DNA of 29,407 nt from Hemicentrotus pulcherrimus (Eukaryota; Echinodermata; Echinoidea; Camarodonta; Strongylocentrotidae). Within the stretch, counting starts at the first letter, position 1, and the number at the start of each line of letters is the position of its first letter. The position numbers and the translations under genes were made by a program. This document shows, piece after piece, positions 9,291 to 19,240 of the stretch. The DNA lies in contig BEXV01000052.1 in assembly GCA_003118195.1 (NCBI GenBank), positions 459,046-488,452 on the forward strand. Direction: 5' to 3'. The notes under the pieces were generated by a model. That model did no database searches. It saw only the letters and a program-made list of their open reading frames with translations, and was not told the DNA's origin.

Positions 9291-10219
9291 ACTAAGAAAA
9301 AAATCTTCAAAATATGACTTAGTATATAGTATCATTTGTTTTGAGGACCAATTTGACAAAATGCTATCTATTTTATTTCCAGCATGCCTCAAAGAAAAAG
9401 TGTGACTTAGGAGAAATCATTAATTCCATTTCAGTGTCCTTATGGAGGATTTATTTGCCAGTTAGAGATTCCCATTACTGCAACTTTTAAAAATTCTTAA
9501 CTCTCTCTTAATGGTTGTCTGATGCATTCGAAATTTCACTAATCTGTTTATCTGATTTGTTTTTCTTCATTCAATTTAACTTGTTGGAACGGTTGAATTA
9601 CCCTTACAATCGTTCACTTCGAAGGGCCAAGCAAGAAAATTTGTCTTTATACTTCCTCATAAATTCTTAAATGTACAAATTATCAGTGTAATGACTCATT
9701 TCAACGTGCAATATGATTTGGTTCTCTTAGAACACAACTTGGAAGGTGTTATCAAAGTTTTATCCAAATTGCAGAAAGTTAAATATCATTATCCTTTGTT
9801 CGATTAAAACCATTAAGAGTGGTTTCACCTCTGAGGACTATTCCAATTGGCATGAGAAGTCATCTTTATTACAGACTTTTTAAATATATAGATTTAAAGT
9901 TACCTTTCTGTGTGGATCAATGACAGTAAAAAAAAAATGTTTATATTTCAAAGTTATAAAAGGAAACAATCTTCAGTTTAGTGGATCTTTACTTGCCTTG
10001 TATTATGTGTGAATTGTTCAGTTTTGAAACATCCAACTTTGTATGTGAACTTGTGCAACATTCAACAGGTAGATGGGAAATATGTAATAGTCAGATAGTA
10101 GCATTATAGAATTAAAAAATGAATAGCTCATGACGTCTTAGCCGAGACGATTATTATGAATTATGGGATAGAAAATATAAATTCACAGTTGAGTATTCTT
10201 TAGCATATTTGCTTGTGCT

Positions 10220-10276
10220 CGTTACCATCGAATCGTTCTTATGTTAGCATAGACTAGTGTATAGTGATAGTGCCAA
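10220..10276 (-). pseudogene. Relic of a D-type ATG exon upstream of gene B
   Basis: On the - strand the sequence TTCTTGGTTCAAAACAG|TTGGCACTATCACTA matches the acceptor and start of the gene D ATG exon (TTAATACAG|TTGGCACTACCACTG at 21041). Beyond about 15 exon bases the two diverge, the D ATG is not kept and no matching donor is seen. B therefore carries both this decayed D-type exon and an A/C-type ATG exon at 7542-7444. Confidence 0.5.
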
Positions 10277-10431
10277 CTGTTTTGAACCAAGAAAGAACAA
10301 TTTATCGAATCGAAAAGATGTTGAATATCATATTTTTTTTACTCCAGCAACACTTCTGAATGATAGCTTTGGTTAACCAGTTTTTGTATGGACAATCTAA
10401 TTTGCGCACTCGATCAAAATGGCGCCGGATG

Positions 10432-10585
10432 CGTTATTTTTTTCTGCGGCACAGATTGGGTTTTTAAATTTTTTTTTAAAGGGGTTTTGATTTAACCCTA
10501 ACCCTAACCCTAACACTAACCCTAAACTTTCCCATAGGCTCAACACGCACCTAACTTCAATCTGTGCCGCATAAAAAAAATAACG
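10432..10585. mobile_element. Fold-back (MITE-like) element carrying telomere-type repeats
   Basis: Near-perfect inverted termini lie at 10432-10458 and 10558-10585 (core CTGCGGCACAGATTG / CAATCTGTGCCGCA next to poly-T/poly-A and CGTTA/TAACG). The roughly 100-base centre contains TAACCC-type repeats at 10493-10527 (four to five units, one mutated). The matching site in the D arm (about 20830-20860) lacks the element, which supports an insertion in B or loss in D. No transposase is encoded. A clean target-site duplication could not be defined. Confidence 0.65.
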
Positions 10586-11524
10586 GGTACGTTGATAAAC
10601 AATAACATATTATGACGCATCAAGTTCAATGAAACATTGTCATCTGAATTCATCGTTAAAAATAATCAAATAATAGGCTTTCGTGTACGAGTCATCTTCG
10701 CTTTGAAACTGATTAATAACTCCATGAATTCTTACCTTTAATCTGAAGTTATTAAGGCTGGAAATATCGTTTTAAGGCTGTTCTTTCGCAGATTTGTCCC
10801 TTAGGCAACTCAATCGTTGGTGTATATAACGGTTATGAATGGTGGTCATGAATATTTGGGTTTCCCCGTCGCCTTTTCAGACGTTAAGTCTTTAGGTGCA
10901 GACCTTTTAAAAATTATGCCAAGGCCTATAATGAACTAGTTAGCATGAAAATACACATTATTAATACGAAGGAAGCATCTTCAGACTAATACGAGTTTAT
11001 GATCTGACCTTGGAATCACATAAACCTTCTCTAAAAACTTTTTTAGGTCCAAAATTCAAATCCATGAATTAATATCAGGCCATAATAATTATCTGCAAAC
11101 GAACAAACTTCAATCCCATCCTGTCGGACTATATTACAGACATATCTTGATATGACGATTTGATTTAAAAAGGACGGATGAAATAATCCCAAGTCATTTT
11201 CTCAATCAATAATTAAAAAGAAGCACCTAATGTATATTCTTTATCTGGGCTTACTGTTTCCATAATATAAGGAATATGTATGAATATCAATTTAACATGT
11301 AGCCTATAATCATGTCGAGGTGGAAGACTATAATATTGTTTCCAGAAAATTCTAAACATTATTTTTTTACTTACGACCAATGTCACAATAGATATTGTGA
11401 TAATACAAAGAAAAATACTGATTTGCAGGAAAATCATTTTGCTGCTTAATTGAGGTTATTGGGATCCCTTAAAGGAGAGCCACGTGACACTTTAATTCGT
11501 CTTCTGCGCCGGTGCTTTAGTTTT

Positions 11525-11944
11525 NNNNNNNNNNNNNNNNNNNNNNNNNNNNNNNNNNNNNNNNNNNNNNNNNNNNNNNNNNNNNNNNNNNNNNNNNNNN
11601 NNNNNNNNNNNNNNNNNNNNNNNNNNNNNNNNNNNNNNNNNNNNNNNNNNNNNNNNNNNNNNNNNNNNNNNNNNNNNNNNNNNNNNNNNNNNNNNNNNNN
11701 NNNNNNNNNNNNNNNNNNNNNNNNNNNNNNNNNNNNNNNNNNNNNNNNNNNNNNNNNNNNNNNNNNNNNNNNNNNNNNNNNNNNNNNNNNNNNNNNNNNN
11801 NNNNNNNNNNNNNNNNNNNNNNNNNNNNNNNNNNNNNNNNNNNNNNNNNNNNNNNNNNNNNNNNNNNNNNNNNNNNNNNNNNNNNNNNNNNNNNNNNNNN
11901 NNNNNNNNNNNNNNNNNNNNNNNNNNNNNNNNNNNNNNNNNNNN
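11525..11944. other. Assembly gap (420 N)
   Basis: Unknown sequence, flanked on the right by T6 and a long poly-C. Homology of the left edge (to about 11520) with 19400-19470 suggests the gap lies just past the end of the inverted arm. ORFs spanning the gap are artefacts. Confidence 0.98.
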
Positions 11945-12128
11945 TTTTTTCCCCCCCCCCCCCCCCACAGTGATTCCGAGGTCCCTAACATTAGATAAAC
12001 ATTGTCTGATATCAGACCATCCTATATCATTATCTGGTTTTCCCCAATCTATTTATATATGTTCTCGTGAGTTTTGTGGATTCGTGCCGACTAAATAACA
12101 TTCATAATTCATGAGCTGGCTGTTTAGA
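11945..12128 (-). repeat. Second copy of the 8868-9290 dispersed repeat, inverted
   Basis: The complement of 11970-12128 matches 8868-9000, with the homology running from CCAGCTCATGAATTATGAATG to TTTATCTAATG. It begins beside a poly-C run at the gap edge and stops just before the promoter-like region. Confidence 0.55.
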
Positions 12129-12295
12129 CCAATTACATTAAAGTCTGGGCGTATCTCTGCTAATTTGCATACGGGCGGGAAACGTGAAATCGAAATTTGG
12201 ATCCTCTGAAAGCGTATAAATACCGCAGTTTGGCGGGAGAATACTCATTACTCGGGAGCAGAACAGACTGTCGTCACATAGATTCGTCAGCAGAG
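12129..12295 (+). promoter_or_regulatory. TATA promoter with histone-type motifs and short leader exon
   Basis: Seen in order on the + strand: CCAAT (12129), the octamer ATTTGCAT followed by AC (12163-12172), GGGCGGGAAA (12173-12182, E2F-like), GGATCCTC (12199-12206), TATAAATA (12215-12222), and TTTGGCGGGA (12229-12238, E2F-like). A start near 12245 (TCATTAC) would lie about 30 bases after TATA. A perfect donor AG|GTAAGT follows at 12295/12296, giving a leader exon of about 50 bases without an ATG. Octamer, CCAAT and GATCC-then-TATA are known for sea urchin histone genes, but no histone reading frame follows. It could serve gene C, whose ATG exon starts with an acceptor at 16459, or be a detached promoter. 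Confidence 0.6.
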
Positions 12296-13440
12296 GTAAG
12301 TCGTTAGTACGCTTGCTCCATTTCGAATAGACAATCATGCTGACTTTCAATTCCTTGCAATTTTGTGATTTCAAAATCACGTACATTGGACAAGGGAAGA
12401 CCGTGACACCGTGTTGTAGCTTAGTGAAAACAAAACATTTGGAACCTCTTGCCATATGTCATTCTTCGTTTCCTGACCAGACAGTGTAAGGATATACTTA
12501 TGTGACCGCCATTGTTGCAGAATAATGTCTCATCGCCAGAATGCGTAATTTATGTTCCTGCAACTTAAACGCCGATTTCGACTACATTTTGTCAAAATAC
12601 ATCGGAGTCGACACGTATAGGATCTTATGGATTGCAAGAACATCTAGGACAATGAACATCAGTAAAACTGGTGATTGGAGGAGTACCAACAGTTAAGACT
12701 AGCCATAGCGAGTTTCTCTGGATAAGATTCAAGATGGTCCGCTATCTTTATACGTTCCGTGTTGTAGTTCAACCGTATACACACCATCTGGTGGTTCCTC
12801 CTCCTCCTCCTACATCAGCTAAGACTTTTGGTATGGAAGCTCTAGATGTAAAGAAAAAGCTTGTGTGCATTCCAGCCTTAATAACTAAAAGGTGGTTAAT
12901 TTGATTTAGTTCAAGTTTACATGGTCCAATCTTGAGTATTGTAGTTTTCTATGGTCTCGCGAACATTTCATTTAATTTCATTCTATTATTATTATTATTG
13001 TTATTGTTCAAGTTTTCAAGTTCGTTTCATATTTCACAAAACAGAACAACTTCACATAAATCACAAAATAAGAACATATAATATGAAATTATATAATCAA
13101 GTCTTTGTAAACTTCGTCGAAATTAAGTGTAAAGTATTGAATGGTAGGTTATGCAGGAGTGAGGAACCTATTAAAAAGCTATAACTTGTAGAATATAGGT
13201 ATTACGTTCCCCTCAATAAAAACTAATATTTGATGGAAGTGGTTGCAATGGTGAAGGACGTAACAAAAAATAACAGGTGGGCAATAAGGCCTTAACAAAA
13301 GATGATAAACAAAGTGAAACAAGCAAATATAGCAAAAACAATAAACATGCTATTTTGCTCCCAAAACGGGATAGTTAATGTCACGTTTGTTACTGTAAAA
13401 TAGTGTGGTCAGCCGAGCAAGGCAATATACCTGAACTATC
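12296..13440 (+). other. No gene seen; AT-rich spacer or intron
   Basis: Short ORFs on both strands have no recognisable domains and are not repeated in other cassettes. If the leader exon at 12245-12295 belongs to gene C, this is the first part of a 4.2-kb intron. An (ATT)n-type tract begins near 12986. Confidence 0.5.
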
Positions 13441-13477
13441 AAGATAATTTACAATAATAAGTTATTATTATCATTAA

Positions 13478-13513
<36 letters not shown>

Positions 13514-13770
13514 CATCATCATTATCATATTGTTGTTATTAACACGATCGCAATATTATTGCTTCGGAAAATCATGCTATAGAAGGCAATTTCAAGATCC
13601 TTGTACGTCACTTTTGAAATGAAACATTTGAAATAGTAATACGAATATGAATTATATGGGACGTACAATGGCTTATTGAAATCCCCCCCCCCCGAGTTGA
13701 GTTTTTCGAAAGTAGTTATAATTGTGTTTATTATTATTATTATTGTTGTTGTTGTTATTATGGCTATTAT
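13441..13770 (+). repeat. ATT/TTG microsatellites
   Basis: (ATT)n with interruptions runs at about 13463-13540 and again at 13728-13770 with (TTG)n, separated by ordinary sequence that includes a poly-C run at 13683-13692. Confidence 0.85.
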
Positions 13771-13899
13771 TGTTGTCTTTAAAATTACTAATAATAACGT
13801 TATGGTAATCCGTGTTTTTAATATCGTTGTTATTTCCTTAGTGTAAGTTCTAGTTAAAGCATAATACATGCATGAATTCGTTGTAAAATGACTGTTGCA

Positions 13900-14350
13900 T
13901 AGTAATGTAGAGGTATGGTGAGAGAGAAAGGGGAGATGTTACTGAGAAGGTAGGAACATTGGAGAAAAGAGAAATAGAGGTGTATGTGAGAGGCTGGATG
14001 GAAGAAGGTGAGGGGATAGGAGGAAGGTGAGAGAGAGAGAGAGAGAGAAAGATTTATTTGCTGTTCTTGAAAGAGTGGAAAAGAAGGGAGAGATACTGAA
14101 GGATGAAAGAAGGGGAGAAGAGCGATGAACGTTATATTTATAGATGTTAGGCGAAGATTGAAAAACTTAGAGAAACAATTATGTGGGTGTGTGTATATTT
14201 GTGAGAAATAGAGAGACAGAAAAGAAATATTCATTTACTATTAAGGAAGTGAAAAATACTGAAAGATGAGATGAGCGATGAAAAGATCAATTTTATAGAT
14301 GTTGGACCAAGATTGGAAAAAAATAGAGAAAAAATGACAATGTGTGTGTG
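13900..14350 (+). repeat. GA-rich tract with imperfect direct duplication
   Basis: A (GA)n run at about 14031-14048 is followed by two imperfect direct copies of about 150-170 bases: 14048-14195 and 14215-14352. Both contain TACTGAA, GATGA, GAGCGATGAA, TTATAGATGTT and AAGATTG in order, and each ends in a GT-rich tract (GTGGGTGTGTG, GTGTGTGTGGGTGG). Confidence 0.65.
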
Positions 14351-14589
14351 GGTGGAATTATAAACTGTATAACCAAGGGCAACAACATAATGTCAAAAGT
14401 GAATGACTGAATAGTTAGATAAATATATATAAGAATAAGTAAATAATAAAAAAATAAACATTTATCAACAATAAGTGACAACTGTAGAAGTAAGGCCCCT
14501 CCCAAATGTAAGTCAACCCCAGCTTCTGAGAACACAAAACGTAGTCCTGCAAAATATAATGAACCCGTATACCCAGGCAGGGTTGTTTG

Positions 14590-14960
14590 CCTTGCTTATA
14601 AAGACAAAGTTGAGAACGTGTCATGCGATTGCATTGTGAAAGAAACGGTGTGGAATCGATCGGAAAAAGTTGATCATGTAGCATTTAAGTATTGGTGTGT
14701 TCTGCAAGGTTCTGGAGTCATCAACATGATACGAAATTTGGGCGAGTCTTGGTAAGACAGTAAGGAACACTGTACACATAAAGGTGTATATGGGCCTTAT
14801 TTGTAAGCTATTACGTGTCATATTTAGAATATTGAGGCTTTTGAAGAGCAATGAATTTCAGGGAACATTTTTTTCTGTCAAGTTCTTCCACAACTGCATA
14901 ATAACTATGATAACGCTCACAAATTATTTTTCACCTTTCCCCACAACTCACATTTTCTTT
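14590..14960 (+). repeat. Dispersed repeat R, copy 1
   Basis: Contains GCGATTGCATTGTGAAAG, GTGTGGAATCGATC, AAGTTGATCATGTAGCAT, GTTCTGGAGTCATCAA and AGTCTTGGTAA. The same order occurs at 20110-20500, at 21600-21800, and inverted at 24890-25060. Copies 1 and 2 share a further 200 bases (GTCATATTTAGAATAT, TTTCAGGGA, CGCTC.CAAATTATT). No coding domain is recognised. It could be a non-autonomous element or part of the cassette upstream region. Confidence 0.65.
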
Positions 14961-15194
14961 AAATGAATGTGTGATCAATAATTGTTTGGGGCTAAGCCGA
15001 TGAGGGCTTAAGCCAACAGCCCCCCCCCCCCCTCCTACACGCTGGTTTTTACACACGCAAACACGCACATACACTAATAGAAACGACAAAATAACGTTAC
15101 TAAGACATGGAGGATATTATTATCTCAACCACTCCCTAAGATTGATAGGAAAACAAATGCATGAAAGAGAAAACCGATTTCTGTCTAAGGTAAC
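14961..15194 (+). other. Cassette 5' block, copy C
   Basis: After a poly-C run (15020-15032) the sequence is colinear with 90-246 upstream of gene A (ACACACGCAAACACGCACAT, GACAAAATAACGTTA, AAGACATGGAGGATATTATT, AAATGCATGAAAGAGA). It marks the left boundary of the A/C direct duplication. Confidence 0.65.
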
Positions 15195-15900
15195 AAACGC
15201 CCCTTTTCCTTCATAATAGGCGCCTATTTTATTTGCTCATAAGGGCTTTTTTTCATCTCTGGTGGGTGGCTCTTTTTAGGTGCCAGTAATTCCCCTTTTC
15301 ACCTCTGATAATTCCTAATAATTCTAATAAGTACCCTTTTTTCTTCTTCAAAGAAGCCCCTTCCCTTTCTCATCCTTTTTCACATCCGATAGTAACACTT
15401 CTCACTTTGATGCGTGCCCCTTTTCCTTTTTAATAAGTGCACATTTTTTCTTTTGATAAGTGCCTTTCTCACTTTTTAATGAGAACCCCTTAATTTTTTT
15501 AAATGCTCCCCGTTTCATCTACCTCTAACAGGTGCCCCTATTATTTTGACACGCACCCGCTTGCTTTCTAATAATTACACTATTTCCTTTGAATAAGTGC
15601 CCCTTTTCCTTCTTTTTTAATGAGCCCATTTCCATTAAAAAAACCGTTTCCACCTCTGATAATGCCCCTATTAAAATCAGGTAGGTGACCCTTTTCCTTC
15701 GACAGATGCTTCTTTTTTGTTCTCCAAAGTGCCCTTTTCCATCTCTGGCGAGTGTCCCTTTTCTGAAGCGAGAAGGGTCCCATTCCACTTCTGATAACTG
15801 CCCTTTTTTTTACTTTGACACGTGCACTCTTTCTTTCTAATAAGTGTCCTTTTCCTTTTGACAAGTTCCCCTTTTCCTTTCTCCATAACATAGAGCCCCC
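15195..15900 (+). repeat. C-rich 23-26 bp degenerate minisatellite upstream of gene C
   Basis: Counterpart of 250-960: repeated TGCCCCTTTTCCTTTCTAATAAG-like units, ending in CCCCCTTTTTTTT. The overlapping Lys-rich - strand ORFs (15525-15891) are simply translations of this array and are not called. Confidence 0.75.
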
Positions 15901-16459
15901 TTTTTTTTAAAGTTTCCCCAAAGCTCGCTCACATTTATAGTTTTTATAATTAGGTTACTTATAAAGGTCTTTTAAGTCTTTCGTGACAAGTTCCCAGTCT
16001 TTAATAATTAGATTGTGTTCATTAGAATTTTCATTTTTCTCTTTATAGGATGCCATTTTTCGCACTGCGATCTCATAAAACAAAAGTGCCCTTTATGTTT
16101 CTTATAAAAGGTCTTTTTAGTCTTTCATGAAAAGTTCCCAGTCTTTCATAATCAGATTGTGCTCATCAGAATAAAAAACTTTTCTTTATAAGATGTCATT
16201 TTTCGCACTGCGACCTCATAAAATAAAAGTTCCCTTTTGGTTGGTACTCCCACCCCCCCCGCACTTTTGAAAATGCCCCGGTTAAAGAAATGGCCATCAT
16301 TTCTCAGATTCTGCACAAAAAAAACCTTAGCACGCCACAATGGACTCGAAAATGATGTTTGCAAAGAATATTTTTGATTTCATGCTACATGTACATGTAT
16401 GCCTATTTGTGCATATTCTTTGTTCTTAATTGACAAGTTGTCTTTATCTTTCTTTACAG
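15901..16459 (+). other. Upstream block of gene C with a 144-bp tandem duplication
   Basis: The stretch from about 15957 (AAGGTCTTTT, AGTTCCCAGTCTTT, AGATTGTG, TTTTTCGCACTGCGA, CTCATAAAA) is repeated 144 bases later, from about 16101. A has a single partial counterpart near 1020-1075. The interval ends in the T-rich tract and CTTTACAG acceptor of the ATG exon. Confidence 0.65.
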
Positions 16460-16584
16460 TACTCTAAAGAGAGATACAAATCAAAACTTGACACTACCAT
16501 GAAAAACTGGATGAAGAAAATGGACGAACAGAAGAAAATGGACAGAAGAAAATGGACGAACAGTTGTGTTGCAGAGAATTCAAG
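16460..16584 (+). CDS. Gene C, short ATG exon
   Basis: Exon between TTTACAG and CAAG|GTACAT, homologous to 1543-1640 and 7542-7444. ATG at 16499 opens MKNWMKKMDEQKKMDRRK, continuing to NSCVAENS in phase 2 and joining the long exon as R|EPDW. It is 26 bases longer than in B, mainly from a local duplication of GAAGAAAATGGACGAACAG-type sequence, which adds basic residues and shifts no frame downstream. Confidence 0.6.
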
Positions 16585-17217
16585 GTACATTTCTTAATTG
16601 TGCCTTAAACAATATTGCTTTATAATCTATTGTTTAATACATTTGGCAAAGATTTGGTTATTTTAGTGTCGTCATATAGGATAAACATTGAGTTGTTGTT
16701 TACAGAGTCATAAAAAAAATGTTGGGTGTTTAAATTTGATACCCACACTTAAAGATGAACACGTATGTGTTGTGAATGTCCACTAACCTTAATTGTTACT
16801 ATGTTTATAGAGATAGTAACAGACTTTGTTGCAAATGCGAAAGGGTTGTTGGAAACAAAAGGACGAAGAAATAATTGCTGCATGCTAAAATATTTGATCA
16901 CTTTTGCTTTTGTCTGGTCACCAAAAGACTCGAAACTGATTTCACAGTTGCCCTGCATTTCAAAATTACTTTAAAAAAAATGATACTATGGAACGCCAGA
17001 AAATAATGTCAGGTAAACAAAACAAAATGTGAATGTCGAACACATTGTGTTTGTTTTTTTAAGTAGGAAACAATTTTCACTACTTCATTCCTGAAAAGAG
17101 AAGAAACAGTCCGTATAGATAATGAACATGATAAAGTAAGCATTTCTAGGGGCAATTTTTAGGATTAAACTCTTCTTTCCTATTAATAATATTTTTTAAA
17201 TAATTTCATTCATCCAG
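16585..17217 (+). other. Intron of gene C
   Basis: A phase-2 GT..AG intron of 633 bases with landmarks shared with the A and B introns (GCAAAGATTTGGTTATTTTAG, TGTGTTGTGAAT, GAAACAATTTTCAC, CCTGAAAAG) and the acceptor TTCATCCAG. The ORFs within are not conserved. Confidence 0.6.
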
Positions 17218-18260
17218 GGAACCTGACTGGGTACTCGATGACAGCCCATTGAAAGTAGAACATCCTACCCCAGACCAAGTTCCACTGGACATCAATAACG
17301 ATGGCGATCCTCCTCCACCACGCCCAGACATGAATGCTGAAGAGACTACTGGAGCTACTCCGGAAGGGACAGGTCCTGGAGCTCAAACCCTGGACCAAAT
17401 GGCTCCTAAGACCATAGAACATATCGCTGATATCTGCATCCCACCAAGTGGCGGTCCATCTCTTCAGGATCTTAGCTATGTAGAGGAAGAAGACCCTACT
17501 CCGCCCCACAGCCTCTCTTCCCTAAATTATAGTGATACATATTATCTACCTACTACAGGTGATGCAGGTGGTGATAAAAGTACCCAGAAATTCTCTACCA
17601 TTGGTACGGAATGGGAGAAAATAAATGATGGAGAGGGTGAGGAGATATTATTATCTCGTCCAAAGACGCTCTCTTCCAAGGAGGATGAAGTTCGTTTGTT
17701 CGATCCATCTCTTCGGGATGATAGCATTGAAGAGGAAGGGGAGATTTCTCTGCCCCACAGCCTCTCTTCCCTAGAAGATAATGTTACGTATCAATCTCCT
17801 GCAAAAAATGCAAGAGATGATAGCGGTTATCACGAGTTTCATGCCATGGTTATGGAATGGGAGAAAATGAAATATGAAGAGGGGGAGGGGATATTATCTC
17901 GTGCAAAGAGCCTCTCTTCCAATGAGGATGAAGTTCGTTCTCGAGCACCCGACGAGTTATGTCGGGTCATGAAGAGGTCCATTTCAAACGCCTCAAAAAT
18001 CGATAGCCATGATCTAAAGAAAGAGAATTTTGAAATTAAGAAAGAAAATTCTGCACTTAAAAGAGAAATTGATAAACTTAAACTAGAAATGTCTAAGCTT
18101 AAACACGGCACGTCGCAAAAATCTCATTGATCATAAAGATTTGAGAAATGATACAACTACCTTTCAAAAGGAAGTCATGTCACCGAAAGCAGCTCTGATC
18201 ATGAATGCATCTGTTTTTCAGGATGATGATATGGCACAGTTGGCTACACAGGAAGAATAG
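17218..18260 (+). pseudogene. Gene C, long exon with late frameshift and 132-bp deletion
   Basis: Open from the acceptor (G|GAA CCT GAC TGG) to a TGA at 18128-18130. Parts: PPPPRPDMNAEETTG, two acidic modules (VEEEDPTPPHSLSS, then IEEEGEISLPHSLSS), KRSISNASK, and a shortened coiled coil. Relative to A, 132 bases (44 codons) of the first part of the coil are missing, exactly between two AAAAATC repeats (A: 2832 and 2964). An extra C near 18104-18106 then shifts the frame, giving SQKSH and a stop. In the other frame the usual tail (NDTTTFQKEVMSPKAAL to the DDDMAQLATQEE end) is intact up to TAG at 18258-18260. The product lacks about 50 C-terminal residues, so it may be a truncated but expressed protein or an early pseudogene. 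Confidence 0.7.
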
Positions 18261-18850
18261 GTGTCCTCGAAGAATACAATGACCACAGTGGTGGCGAGTA
18301 TGTTAAGCTTATATCATACTATAGTTTGTCAGATGTGAATGCAAACTTGATCTCGTTGCAAAGTAAATGAATTGAGAGTTGAGTTGTCAATAAATTGAAA
18401 CATAATCAGACGATGCAGTATTGATTCGGTCGTTTTATTTCCAATAATACGAAGAGAGAGAGAGAGAGAGAGAGAAAGAAAGAAGGAGAGAGATAGAGCG
18501 AGCAAGGGGAAGAGACAGAGAGAGACAGAGGGAGTAGGATGTAAGAGGGAAATGATAGACTGGTACTTTTGGTAGATTGAGAGGACTACTATAAGAGGAA
18601 GAGAATAATGAAATGAAGACCGAGAGGAAACAAGATTTCGATAGTAGTTGTTAAGAAGCTTCATGGGAGAGATCAGTCTTCTTGTCAAATCCCTTCCACG
18701 AAACCAAACTTTAAAATATATCTATAATTTTGTCCTATCATGCCTATTGATCGTTCTAGGACGTTGACAAGAGAGACAGAGGGGTGTGTTCGTGTGAGAG
18801 AGGGAGAGGAAGGGAGGGAGGGGCAAGAAAGTGAAAGATACATGACCAGT
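18261..18850 (+). other. 3' UTR and flank of gene C with GA microsatellite
   Basis: Near-colinear with 3226-3835. AATAAA lies at 18389-18394 and a (GA)n run at 18452-18475. Compared with A there are only small indels (for example an extra TACTTTTGG near 18563), so the A/C duplication is relatively young here. Confidence 0.7.
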
Positions 18851-19240
18851 TTTATGATGGATAAAGAAGGGTGTGGTGTGAAAGAAAAGACCGGTATTGT
18901 GGTAGAGAGAGAAGGGTGTGGTATGGAAGAGGGGACCAGTATTCTGGTGGAGAGAGAGAGAGATAGAGAGAGAGAGAAAGAGAAGGTGTGGTATGAAGAA
19001 CCAGTGCTGTGATGGAGAGAAAAGAGTATGACATGAAATACAAGACTAGTATTGTGATGAAGAGAAAAGGGTGAGGTATAAAGAGCCAGTGTTATGATGG
19101 AGAGAGGAGGGTGTGGTATGAAAGAGAGGACCAGTGTTGTGATAGAAAAAGCAGGGTGCATGTGGTATGAAAGAAGAGAGAACCTGTGATCGAGAGAGAA
19201 TGTTGTTCTGTCCCTTTATTAATGATTGTAGTACATTGAC
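18851..19240 (+). repeat. Diverged minisatellite units 3' of gene C
   Basis: Seven or so irregular units related to the 45-bp repeat of 3836-4606 (GACCAGTATT, GGAGAGAGA, GGGTGTGGTATG) with a GA run at about 18950-18985. There is no higher-order 90-bp repeat here. Long ORFs on both strands are consequences of the repeat. Confidence 0.75.

Larger units (their letters stand above)
9300..11524 (-). repeat. Inverted arm: upstream block of gene B matching 19400-22350
   Basis: The complement of this interval is colinear with the region upstream of and inside gene D over more than 2 kb. Landmarks include CATGAGAAGTCATC (about 9853 and 22030), TGCCTTGTATTATGTGTG (about 9993 and 21390), GATCAAAATGGCGCCGG (about 10413 and 20865), TTTCGTGTACGAGTCATC, AATATCGTTTTAAGGCTGTTC, TTATGCCAAGGCCTATAATG and AACATGTAGCCTATA. 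Arms differ by indels and inserted elements. The short ORFs are not conserved between arms. No gene is called apart from the exon relic at about 10276. Confidence 0.8.

Noticed and set aside
11446..11998. ORFs of about 160-180 codons around 11446-11998
   Set aside because: They run through 420 undetermined bases and are meaningless.
12338..12480. Histone coding sequence after the histone-like promoter
   Set aside because: Frames after the promoter do not resemble any core histone; only about a dozen bases recall an H2A/H4 start.
15525..15891. Lys-rich - strand ORFs near gene C
   Set aside because: They translate the C-rich minisatellite; frames overlap and are not kept in the matching array at 250-960.
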